A stretch of DNA of 64,000 nucleotides from NCBI GenBank assembly GCA_965236175.1, contig CBDEAT010000006.1, forward strand, positions 10,395 through 74,394. The letters run 5' to 3'. The stretch is from Fontibacterium universale (GTDB lineage Bacteria > Pseudomonadota > Alphaproteobacteria > Pelagibacterales > Pelagibacteraceae). Both the position numbers and the translations under genes were made by a program. Positions 47,749-56,278 of this stretch are shown one piece after another. Every line of letters starts with the position of its first letter. Position 1 is the stretch's first letter. Under the pieces are notes generated by a model. That model had not been told where the DNA came from, did not search any database, and was given only the letters and a program-made list of their open reading frames with translations.

Positions 47749-48560
47749 GAAATTTGATACATATTTTTAATGTTCGGAAAATTATTATTTTTTAAATCTT
47801 TTACAAATTTTTTTATACAAATCTCAGTTCTTTCCTTAAAATTATCATACATTTTAACAAACTTTGGGGGCTTTTCTGAAAATCCCAGGAGGTCTTCTGT
47901 GACTAAAATTTGTCCATCACATTTATTTGATGCGCCTATTCCTATAGTTGGAATGTTTATACTTTGATTAATTTTATCCGCTAAATCTTTAATAACACAT
48001 TCTACGACCACTGAAAAAGCTCCTGCTTTTTCTATAAAAATAGAATCTTTTATAATTTGATTAAAGCTTAAATAATCTTTTCCTTTAACTCTGTAATCTG
48101 ATTTTTTTCTTACGCTTTGCGGCAATAACCCTACATGTCCCATAACTGGTATACTGTTATCGACTAAATATTTAATAGTTTTATAAACCTTAACTCCACC
48201 CTCAACTTTAACTGCATCACAATTTGTTTCTTTCATAATTTTTTTTGCATTTTTGAGAGCTAACTTAGGATTTTTTTCATAAGTTCCAATTGGCATATCA
48301 ACAACTAATAAACTTTTATTAACTCCTCTCCTCACTGCTTTTCCATGCATAATCATCATCTCTAAAGTAACTTCTCTTGTAGATTTCATTCCGTGCAGTA
48401 CCATGCCTAATGAATCTCCAACTAAAATTATATCGCAATATTTGTCTAAAATTTCTGCCATTGGCGTTGTATAAGCAGTTAGACACACCAGTGGTTTTTT
48501 AAATTTTTTAAATTTAATATTATTTATTGTTATTTTTTTTTTCAAAAATTTTACTCCCAT
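47745..48560 (-). CDS. panB: Ketopantoate hydroxymethyltransferase PanB
   Basis: PanB is the first step of pantothenate synthesis, adding a hydroxymethyl group from 5,10-methylene-THF to 2-oxoisovalerate. The 271-residue protein has VCLTAYTTPMAEILDKYCD, VGDSLGMVLHGM, EMMIMHGKAVRRG, VKVEGG, MGHVGLLPQ and IPTIGIGASNKCDGQILV, all standard. PanC is not in the window. It overlaps guaA by 10 nt. Confidence 0.96.
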   Translation of the reverse strand: MGVKFLKKKITINNIKFKKFKKPLVCLTAYTTPMAEILDKYCDIILVGDSLGMVLHGMKSTREVTLEMMIMHGKAVRRGVNKSLLVVDMPIGTYEKNPKLALKNAKKIMKETNCDAVKVEGGVKVYKTIKYLVDNSIPVMGHVGLLPQSVRKKSDYRVKGKDYLSFNQIIKDSIFIEKAGAFSVVVECVIKDLADKINQSINIPTIGIGASNKCDGQILVTEDLLGFSEKPPKFVKMYDNFKERTEICIKKFVKDLKNNNFPNIKNMYQIS

Positions 48561-50113
48561 TCAATTGTTGCTGGTGGTTTTGAAGTAATATCATAAACAA
48601 CTCTGTTAATACCTTTTACATTATTAATAATTTTATTTGAAATCTCTGCTAAATCTTTATTTTTAAAGTTGTAAAAATCCGCTGTCATTCCATCCTGGGA
48701 CGTAACTGCTCTTAATGAGCAAACGAATTCATATGTCTTAGAATCGCCCATTACGCCCACTGTTTTAATTGGCAAGAGAACAGTAAAGGCTTGCCAAATT
48801 TTTTTATAAAGATTTCTTTTTTTTAATTCATTTATAAAAATGATATCTGCTTCTTGTAAAATTTTAACTTTAATTTTATCAACTTTTCCAGGAATTCTAA
48901 TTGCTAAACCAGGGCCAGGAAAAGGATGTCTAAAAATGATTTCGTTAGATAACTTTAGGCTAAGACCTATTTTTCTCACCTCATCTTTAAATAGCTCCCT
49001 AAATGGTTCTATTAATTTAAATTTCATTTTTTTTGGCAAGCCGCCAACGTTATGATGTGATTTAATTACCGATGAAGGTCCTCCATGATGGCTTTGGCTT
49101 TCAATAACATCAGGGTATAAAGTTCCTTGTGCTAAATATCTAATTTTTTTAAACTTTCTAGACTCTCTTTCGAAAATTCTTATAAAAATTTTACCTATAA
49201 TTTTTCTCTTAGTTTCAGGATCGGTAACATTTTTTAAAGCATTTAAAAAAATTGAGGATGCATCAACATAATTTAATTTTATTTTATAATTTTTTCGAAA
49301 AACATTAATTACTTCCAATGCTTCATTTTTTCTCAACAGGCCAGTATTTATGAAAAAACAATGCAATTTTTTTCCTATGGCTTTGTACAATAAAGCAGCT
49401 AATACACTGCTATCAACGCCTCCTGACAAAGCACATAAAATATTTTCATTACCAACTTCAGATTTAATATTTTTAATTAAATAATTAATTTGGTTTTTAG
49501 AATTCCAATTCTTTTTTAGTTTACAAATACTAAATAAAAAGTTCTTAAATAAAATATTTCCATTAGCTGTATGAATTACTTCTGGATGAAATTGAACTCC
49601 AAATATTTTTTTGGTTAGATTTTGTATAATTGTGTATTTATAATCATCACTAGAAGCTACGCCTTGAAATCCTTTTGGTATTTTTATTACTACATCAGTA
49701 TGGTTCATCCATACTTGTGTTTTTTTATCTTTATTAAAAAAATTTTTTGTTAAAATTGATGATTTATTGCTAAAAATATCACATCTTCCAAATTCACTCT
49801 TTTTATAATTTTTAACTACACCTCCAAATTCTTTTGCTAATAATTGATGCCCGTAACAAATACCAAGAATAGGTTTGTTAAAATTTAATATTTGTTTTGG
49901 AATTCCTAAATATGAAGTTTTAGTAATTGATAAAGGACCACCTGATAAAATAATTCCTTTTAAATTTGATTCATTTTTTATGTCTTTAGTTTTATAACAA
50001 CTAACAATTTCGCAATAAACTCCTAGCTCTCTAATTCTTCGCGCAATAAGTTGAGTGGTTTGAGATCCAAAATCTATTATGACTATTTTATCTGTATAAG
50101 AAATATCGTTCAT
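48551..50113 (-). CDS. guaA: GMP synthase (glutamine-hydrolysing) GuaA
   Basis: GuaA aminates XMP to GMP. The 520-residue protein has a class I glutaminase with the cysteine in ILGICYGHQLLA and histidine in VQFHPEV, the ATP pyrophosphatase loop ALSGGVDSSVLAALL, and the dimerisation domain with RHPFPGPGLAIRIPG and SKPPATIEWE at the end. Its start overlaps the stop of the small TPR gene by 1 nt. Confidence 0.97.
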   Translation of the reverse strand: MNDISYTDKIVIIDFGSQTTQLIARRIRELGVYCEIVSCYKTKDIKNESNLKGIILSGGPLSITKTSYLGIPKQILNFNKPILGICYGHQLLAKEFGGVVKNYKKSEFGRCDIFSNKSSILTKNFFNKDKKTQVWMNHTDVVIKIPKGFQGVASSDDYKYTIIQNLTKKIFGVQFHPEVIHTANGNILFKNFLFSICKLKKNWNSKNQINYLIKNIKSEVGNENILCALSGGVDSSVLAALLYKAIGKKLHCFFINTGLLRKNEALEVINVFRKNYKIKLNYVDASSIFLNALKNVTDPETKRKIIGKIFIRIFERESRKFKKIRYLAQGTLYPDVIESQSHHGGPSSVIKSHHNVGGLPKKMKFKLIEPFRELFKDEVRKIGLSLKLSNEIIFRHPFPGPGLAIRIPGKVDKIKVKILQEADIIFINELKKRNLYKKIWQAFTVLLPIKTVGVMGDSKTYEFVCSLRAVTSQDGMTADFYNFKNKDLAEISNKIINNVKGINRVVYDITSKPPATIEWE

Positions 50114-50538
50114 TACTTCTTATCAATTATGATCATTTTCGATAAATCGTTCTTCTTTGAGCACAATTGTTTGCATACTTTAGAAAAAACTAAATTACTT
50201 TCTTGAGCCTTCTTAAAATCTCCTTCTTCAATATTTAGTAAAATTTTCAAATACAGAGCTTCTTCATTTTTTGGGTTCAAAACCAAAACTGTATCTAAGT
50301 AATTTTTTTGTTGATTATTATCTTTGTTAATTGCTGATATTTTTGACAAATGTAAATATGAATTCTCATTCTTTGTATTAAATACAATGTCTTTTTCAAA
50401 ATAATATTTAGCTTCCTTATAATCATTTTGATTAAAAAACTTTATGCCTTGATTAAAATAATCAAGATTTGCAGCATAACTTTTTAAAGCTAATGTACAA
50501 AAAAATGTTGATAAAAAATGTTTATAATATTTTTTCAT
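50113..50538 (-). CDS. Small exported TPR-repeat protein of unknown function
   Basis: The 141-residue protein has an N-terminal signal peptide (KKYYKHFLSTFFCTLALKSYAA, cleavage near residue 23) and about three TPR-like units: FNQGIKFFNQNDYKEAKYYFEK, YLHLSKISAINKDNNQQKNYL and LYLKILLNIEEGDFKKAQE. It is probably periplasmic. It sits between guaB and guaA with 2-nt and 1-nt spacing, so it is co-transcribed with purine genes, but nothing in its sequence relates to nucleotide metabolism. I do not recognise a named ortholog. Confidence 0.65.
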   Translation of the reverse strand: MKKYYKHFLSTFFCTLALKSYAANLDYFNQGIKFFNQNDYKEAKYYFEKDIVFNTKNENSYLHLSKISAINKDNNQQKNYLDTVLVLNPKNEEALYLKILLNIEEGDFKKAQESNLVFSKVCKQLCSKKNDLSKMIIIDKK

Positions 50539-50540
50539 AA

Positions 50541-51995
50541 TTAACTTTCAAACGGATAATTAGGTGACTGTTTTGTAATTTGTATATCGTGTACATGACT
50601 TTCTTTTAAACCTGAATTTGTAATTTTAACAAATTTTGCTTTTTTCTTTAATTCCAAAATATTTTTAGCTCCAACATAACCCATTGATGCTTTTAATCCT
50701 CCAATAAGTTGATGAATAACTGCCCTTACAGGTCCTTTATAAGGAACTCTTCCTTCAATGCCTTCAGGTACTAGTTTTAATGAATCGTTAATTTCTTGTT
50801 GAAAATATCTATCAGCGGATCCTCTCGACATTGCCCCTATAGAGCCCATTCCTCTATAAGATTTATAACTTCTGCCTTGGTAATAAAAAACATCTCCTGG
50901 ACTTTCTTCTGTTCCTGCAAATAATGATCCTATCATTACGGCATCTGCTCCCGCTCCTATAGCTTTCGCAATGTCGCCAGAATATCTTATTCCACCGTCT
51001 GCTATAATTTTAATTTTTTTGTTTTTAATTGCTTTTGCAACATTATATATAGCTGTAAATTGAGGAACTCCTACTCCAGCAACAATTCTTGTAGTGCAAA
51101 TTGATCCTGGTCCTATTCCCACTTTTACTGCGTCAGCTCCATAATCAACTAATGCTTTTGCTCCTTCAGCTGTAGCTATATTTCCAGCTATTATTGTTGT
51201 CTTAATATTTTTTTTAATCTTCTCTAATGTTTTTAATACAGAGACTGAGTGTCCGTGAGCTGTATCCAGAACAATTACATCTGCTCCAGCTTCTGCTAAC
51301 TGCTCCGCTCTTTGAAAGCTTTCCTCTCCAGTTCCAACCGCTGCAGCAACTACTAATGATCCTTTTTTATCTTTGGCCGCCTCTGGATAAATTTGAGATT
51401 TTTGAATATCTTTTACAGTAATAAGTCCTTTGCATTTAAAATTATTATCTACGATAATTAATTTTTCTATTTTGTTTTTAAATAAGATTTTTTTTGCTTC
51501 TGTTAATGATGTTCCAACCTTTGCTGTAACAAGTTCTTTAGTCATTAAATCTTTAACTTTAATTTTTTTATCAGTTACAAATCTAACGTCTCGATTAGTT
51601 AAAATTCCAACTAATTTAAAATTTTTATTAACAACCAAGATTCCTGATATTTTGTGATTTTTCATTAACTCCGTTGCCTCTAACAACGAGGCTTCAGCAT
51701 CAATCGTAATAGGATCAATAACCATTCCAGATTCAAATCTTTTAACTAATTTAATTTGATTGGCCTGATCTTCTATGCTCATATTTTTATGAATGCATGC
51801 CATTCCGCCTGATTGAGCCATAGCTATTGCTAATTTATATTCTGAAACAGTATCCATTGCAGAAGCAATAAGAGGTATCCCAAGTGTTACGGATAATGAT
51901 AATTGTGTAGAAACTATAGTCTCTTTAGGTAAAACAGAAGAATGTCTCGGTTCTAGCAAGACATCGTCAAAAGTTAATGCTTCAGGGATTTCCAT
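50541..51995 (-). CDS. guaB: IMP dehydrogenase GuaB
   Basis: GuaB oxidises IMP to XMP. The 484-residue protein has the N-terminal barrel start LTFDDVLLEPRHSSVLP, two CBS domains (about residues 90-200), the K+/catalytic loop GIGPGSICTTRIVAGVGVPQ with the active cysteine, and the flap YKSYRGMGSIGAM. It leads the guaB-TPR-guaA-panB-YfgM-bamB-der unit. Confidence 0.97.
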   Translation of the reverse strand: MEIPEALTFDDVLLEPRHSSVLPKETIVSTQLSLSVTLGIPLIASAMDTVSEYKLAIAMAQSGGMACIHKNMSIEDQANQIKLVKRFESGMVIDPITIDAEASLLEATELMKNHKISGILVVNKNFKLVGILTNRDVRFVTDKKIKVKDLMTKELVTAKVGTSLTEAKKILFKNKIEKLIIVDNNFKCKGLITVKDIQKSQIYPEAAKDKKGSLVVAAAVGTGEESFQRAEQLAEAGADVIVLDTAHGHSVSVLKTLEKIKKNIKTTIIAGNIATAEGAKALVDYGADAVKVGIGPGSICTTRIVAGVGVPQFTAIYNVAKAIKNKKIKIIADGGIRYSGDIAKAIGAGADAVMIGSLFAGTEESPGDVFYYQGRSYKSYRGMGSIGAMSRGSADRYFQQEINDSLKLVPEGIEGRVPYKGPVRAVIHQLIGGLKASMGYVGAKNILELKKKAKFVKITNSGLKESHVHDIQITKQSPNYPFES

Positions 51996-52025
51996 GTATA
52001 AATTTATTATATTAAAAACTTGAAG

Positions 52026-52664
52026 TCAAATAGTTTTTAAATCACTACATAATAAATACATTTCTCTAGATTCTTTTCTGCTAGAATCTGGTTTAATTCT
52101 TTCAATTTTTTTAAAGGAATCTTTGGCATTTTTAATTAAGATATTTTCATCTTTTCCGCTAAAAATTTTTACTAATAAAGAGGACTTTGGTTTCAAAATC
52201 ACTCTAGATAAATTGACAACATCCAAGGCTATAGAATTAGTTTTTATTGCATCTAAATCTTTGTTTCCTGTTGTATTAACGGCCATATCTGACAATACGA
52301 CATCAACTTTATTTTTATCAAAGAAATTATTAACAAAATCGAAAAAGTCAGATTCATTAAAATCTTTCTTATAAAAAAAAATATTATCAATTTTATCCAT
52401 ATCTAAAATATCTATAGATAAATTTTTTCCATTTTTATTAATCTCCGAACAGACTTGAGACCATCCTCCTGGCGCACTACCCAAATCAACAATATTTAAA
52501 TTGTTCTTTAAAAATTTAAATTTATTATTAATCTCTATAAGTTTAAAAGCTGATCTAGATCTATATCCTTTTTGTTTTGCTAACTTAGTGTAAGGATCGC
52601 TAAATTGTCGAGCAATCCAATTTTTAGAACTTGCTGTTAAATTTTTATTTTTAAATTTTTTCAA
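52026..52664 (-). CDS. rlmE: 23S rRNA 2'-O-methyltransferase RlmE (FtsJ/RrmJ)
   Basis: RlmE methylates the ribose of U2552 in 23S rRNA. The 212-residue protein has YRSRSAFKLIEIN with the first catalytic lysine, the SAM loop IVDLGSAPGGWSQV, DVVLSDMAVNTTG with the catalytic aspartate and LLVKIFSGKDE with the second lysine, giving a K-D-K-E set. Its 3' neighbour on the same strand is guaB, 30 nt away. Confidence 0.93.
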   Translation of the reverse strand: MKKFKNKNLTASSKNWIARQFSDPYTKLAKQKGYRSRSAFKLIEINNKFKFLKNNLNIVDLGSAPGGWSQVCSEINKNGKNLSIDILDMDKIDNIFFYKKDFNESDFFDFVNNFFDKNKVDVVLSDMAVNTTGNKDLDAIKTNSIALDVVNLSRVILKPKSSLLVKIFSGKDENILIKNAKDSFKKIERIKPDSSRKESREMYLLCSDLKTI

Positions 52665-52708
52665 AACTACTTTGTAAATCTAATATTCTTTTTAATCCAA
52701 TTTATTAT

Positions 52709-53577
52709 CTAACGTACATAACATCCAATTAAATTATTTTTATTAAACCTATATTCATCATATTGTTTTTCCTGCTAAATGAATAATTCCTATCTTATGA
52801 TGTGGTAGATATGGTTCTACATAAGTATTGTATTACTCTACATCATAATTTAATATTATTCAATTAAAAACCAATTACAATAGGCTGGGCAATATTTGAA
52901 CTTTCATTTCATCGCAATAAACGGTTAATGTTCATTGCTATCTGTTCAGAACCAAAGATCCTTCCTTTTTTTAAAGCTTGTCTTAAATTTTTTTGCCAAA
53001 CTAACCAATGAGGCGCATCATTTTCCAAACAAAATACTCCAATATTTAAATGTGGCTTCAGAGCAACTTCTCGTGATATTTGATTTGAAAAGCCAGAACT
53101 TTTTGCATGTTTATAATTTTGCGATCTTATAAAAGCAATGTTACTAAATATCCAATCAGCTCTTAAAACTCTTCCGTAAGCTCGATCTGCAGAAGATGAT
53201 ATAGATAAAGTTTGATTGTCACTTCCTTTAAAATAAAGTTCAACAGCCGACCAATCATTTACCCATGCGTCAGCATCAATCCAAAGATATTTTTTAAATC
53301 CTGGAAAATATTCTGGTAAAAACGCTCTGGATACTTGGCTTTTAAGCCACTCTCTTCCTTTGATTTTATACTCCGGAACTTCAATATCCCATTTTGCTTT
53401 AACAATCTTTTCTACTTTTTTTTCTAAAATTTTAATTTGGTCTGGCTGAAGTCCAGCGTCTAAAATACAAATTGAAACACCTTCGCTTTCTTTGAAGCTT
53501 AAAATTGAATCTATTAACTCATTTAAAAGTTCAAAATATTTTGAGTCTGCTAGAGATACTATTGCTCTATCTTTCAT
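52709..53577 (-). pseudogene. Glycosyltransferase (GT8-like), C-terminal part broken by about five +1 frameshifts
   Basis: The open part (53577-52909, 222 codons) is a nucleotide-sugar glycosyltransferase with the metal-binding DxD motif in YLWIDADAWV and a GSEQIAMNI segment near the end. Past its TGA the family-like sequence continues in shifted frames: RLCDEMKVQILPAYCNWFLIE, KFDVE, YNTYVEPYLPHHKIGIIHLAGK and IYEYRFNKNNLIGCYVR, ending at TAG 52709. Joining them needs single bases skipped near 52916, 52888, 52858, 52846 and 52759. A TAA at 52833-52835 also remains in frame unless three more bases are extra. The start overlaps the pssA stop by 4 nt. Whether this is decay or sequence error is open. 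Confidence 0.7.
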
Positions 53578-54332
53578 ATAAAATCTTCAGAAATTAAGCT
53601 GTCAGTGGCTTTTGAAGATCGTTTTTTAATAATTTTAAAATGAACAAAACTAATTGGTATCAAAGATAAATATAAGCATCCTGTAACTAAAAGAGTGTTA
53701 AATGGATAATTGATTAAAAAACCAAAATAAGCGGCAATTAATAACAATAAGAATATCAAGAAAGGTCTGCTTACTTTAATTCCTTTTAGTGAATAGGTTG
53801 GAATTTTACTAATCATTAAAAATGTTGAGGCTATTATAAAAATTATAGATAATTTTTTATAATCATAATTTGAAGCAAAGTCGCTCAATAATAAAATTAA
53901 TGGTAAAAGTAATATTCCCGCTCCTGCTGGTGATGGGACTCCTGTAAAGAAGTTTTCCCTCCACTTTTCATTTATTATTTTTGTTCCTAAATTAAATCTT
54001 GCTAACCTTAAGCAACATGCAACTGAGTGAAATAAAACTAACAACCAACCAACATTTCCTAAATCTTTTAAAATCCATATATAAACTGTAATAGCTGGCG
54101 CCACTCCAAAATTAATAAAATCAATTAAAGAATCTAATTCAGCGCCGAATTTTGAAGTTCCTTTTATTAATCTTGCAATCCTTCCATCCATTGTATCGAT
54201 GATAGAAGCGATGGTAATTGCTATAACCGCATAATCAAATTGAGAATTAAGTGCAAACTTAATTGAACTAATTCCAACGCATAAACCTAAAATACTTATA
54301 ATGCTTGGAATAACGTATCTTGGATGGATCAT
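53574..54332 (-). CDS. pssA: CDP-diacylglycerol-serine O-phosphatidyltransferase PssA
   Basis: PssA makes phosphatidylserine. The 252-residue membrane protein has the CDP-alcohol phosphotransferase signature DTMDGRIARLIKGTSKFG followed by the two further aspartates in AELDSLIDF, and about seven hydrophobic segments. It lies 19 nt downstream of psd, which uses its product, so the two form the phosphatidylethanolamine pathway. Confidence 0.94.
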   Translation of the reverse strand: MIHPRYVIPSIISILGLCVGISSIKFALNSQFDYAVIAITIASIIDTMDGRIARLIKGTSKFGAELDSLIDFINFGVAPAITVYIWILKDLGNVGWLLVLFHSVACCLRLARFNLGTKIINEKWRENFFTGVPSPAGAGILLLPLILLLSDFASNYDYKKLSIIFIIASTFLMISKIPTYSLKGIKVSRPFLIFLLLLIAAYFGFLINYPFNTLLVTGCLYLSLIPISFVHFKIIKKRSSKATDSLISEDFI

Positions 54333-54350
54333 TTTAAAGAAATATATTAT

Positions 54351-55001
54351 CTAAATTTTTGCTAGTAAACTTTCTCCCGCAACTACAGTCTGTCCTTGTT
54401 TTGCTAAAAGTTTGTAATCATTATCAAAATAAAGATCAACTCTGCTACCAAATCGTATAATTCCAATTCTATCACCTTGATTTAAATTCTGACCTTCTTT
54501 AACTTCACAAACAATTCTTCGTGCGATCAGCCCTGCTATCTGAACAATTGCAAATGTTTTTCCTGCGTTGTTAGAATATTTAATTAAATTTCTTTCATTA
54601 TCGTCGCTGGCTTTATCTAAAGATGCATCAATAAATTTCCCTGGCTTATAAAATATTTCATCTATTTTTCCAGTAACCGGAACTCTGTTAACATGACAAT
54701 TAAAAACATTCATAAACACGCTCACTCTTTGATATTCTTTATTTTCCATATTAAGTTCTTTTGGACCTCTAACATTTGCTATTAAACTTATAACACCGTC
54801 AGCTGGGCTAACTAAAAAACTATCGTCATTAATAGGATATCTTTCTGGATCTCTAAAAAAATAATAAACCCAAATTGTTAAAATAAAACCAATAACGCCT
54901 AAAATTTTGTTAATTAAAATTAACAGCATAGTAATAATTACTGCTATTGCTAGCATTCTATAGCCTTCTCTATGCAGCGGTGGAAAAATAATATCTAACA
55001 T
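54351..55001 (-). CDS. psd: Phosphatidylserine decarboxylase proenzyme
   Basis: Psd makes phosphatidylethanolamine. This is the short form (216 residues) with two N-terminal hydrophobic segments, SPADGVISLI, VFMNVFNCHVNRVPVTG and the self-cleavage site in IRFGSRVDLYF, where the serine becomes the pyruvoyl group. Its start is divergent from icd with a 62-nt gap. Confidence 0.95.
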   Translation of the reverse strand: MLDIIFPPLHREGYRMLAIAVIITMLLILINKILGVIGFILTIWVYYFFRDPERYPINDDSFLVSPADGVISLIANVRGPKELNMENKEYQRVSVFMNVFNCHVNRVPVTGKIDEIFYKPGKFIDASLDKASDDNERNLIKYSNNAGKTFAIVQIAGLIARRIVCEVKEGQNLNQGDRIGIIRFGSRVDLYFDNDYKLLAKQGQTVVAGESLLAKI

Positions 55002-55063
55002 AATTATTTAATTAGTTAAAAACATACTATATAAAAATATTTTTTATTAATATCAAAAAAACT

Positions 55064-56278
55064 ATGTCAAAAATTAAAGTAAAAAATCCCGTTGTAGAGC
55101 TCGATGGCGATGAAATGACAAGGATTATTTGGGATTTTATTAAACAAAAACTAATACTTCCTTACCTTGATATAGACCTTAAATATTTTGATTTAGGCAT
55201 GGAAAGTAGAGATAAAACTGACGATCAGATAACAATTGATTCTGCTAATGCAATTAAGAAATATGGAGTTGGAGTTAAGTGCGCAACAATCACTCCTGAT
55301 GAAGAAAGAGTAAAAGAATTTAATCTTAAAAAAATGTGGAAGTCTCCAAATGGAACTATCAGAAATATATTAGGAGGAACTATATTTAGAGAGCCTATTA
55401 TTTGTAAAAATATTCCAAAATTGGTTCCTTCTTGGACTGATCCTATAGTAATTGGAAGACATTCTTTTGGAGATCAATACAAAGCAACAGATTTTAAAGT
55501 ACCCGGAAAAGGCAAACTTAAAATTCAATGGGTGTCAGAGGATAATAAACAAACAATCGAGCATGAGGTTTTTAATTTTACAAGCCCAGGTGTTGCGCTT
55601 GCTATGTACAACTTAGATGACTCAATAAGAGACTTTGCAAGAGCATGTATGAATTATGGAATTTTAAGAAAATGGCCAGTTTATTTATCTACAAAAAATA
55701 CAATTCTTAAAGCTTATGATGGAAGATTTAAAGATCTATTCCAAGAAGTTTATGAAAAAGAATTTAAATCAAAATTTAATGATATTGGAATTACATATGA
55801 ACACAGATTAATAGACGACATGGTTGCATGTGCTATGAAATGGAGTGGTAAATACGTTTGGGCTTGTAAGAATTATGATGGTGATGTTCAGTCAGATACT
55901 GTTGCTCAAGGCTTTGGCTCATTAGGTTTAATGACAAGCGTATTAATGACTCCTGATGGAAAAACTGTTGAGGCTGAAGCTGCTCATGGAACTGTAACTA
56001 GACATTACAGAGAACATCAAAAAGGCAAACAAACATCTACAAATCCTATAGCATCTATTTTTGCATGGACAAGGGGACTGGCACATAGAGGAAAATTAGA
56101 TGGTAATAACGAATTAATAAAATTTTCTAATACTCTAGAAAAAGTTTGTGTTGCGAGTGTAGAAAAAGGATATATGACAAAAGACCTTGCTATCCTAATT
56201 AATAGAGATGCAAAATATCAAACTACAACTGAATTTTTAGAGACCATAAATTCTAATCTTAAAAAAGAATTAAATTAA
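55064..56278 (+). CDS. icd: NADP-dependent isocitrate dehydrogenase (eukaryote-like type)
   Basis: Icd is the TCA cycle step from isocitrate to 2-oxoglutarate. The 404-residue protein belongs to the group shared by alphaproteobacteria and eukaryotes: VELDGDEMTRIIWDFIK, KSPNGTIRNILGGTIFREPI, DDMVACAMKWSGKYVWACKNYDGDVQSD and EAAHGTVTRHYREHQKG. It overlaps alaS convergently by 4 nt. The recA-alaS-icd order is common in alphaproteobacteria. Confidence 0.97.
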   Translation: MSKIKVKNPVVELDGDEMTRIIWDFIKQKLILPYLDIDLKYFDLGMESRDKTDDQITIDSANAIKKYGVGVKCATITPDEERVKEFNLKKMWKSPNGTIRNILGGTIFREPIICKNIPKLVPSWTDPIVIGRHSFGDQYKATDFKVPGKGKLKIQWVSEDNKQTIEHEVFNFTSPGVALAMYNLDDSIRDFARACMNYGILRKWPVYLSTKNTILKAYDGRFKDLFQEVYEKEFKSKFNDIGITYEHRLIDDMVACAMKWSGKYVWACKNYDGDVQSDTVAQGFGSLGLMTSVLMTPDGKTVEAEAAHGTVTRHYREHQKGKQTSTNPIASIFAWTRGLAHRGKLDGNNELIKFSNTLEKVCVASVEKGYMTKDLAILINRDAKYQTTTEFLETINSNLKKELN

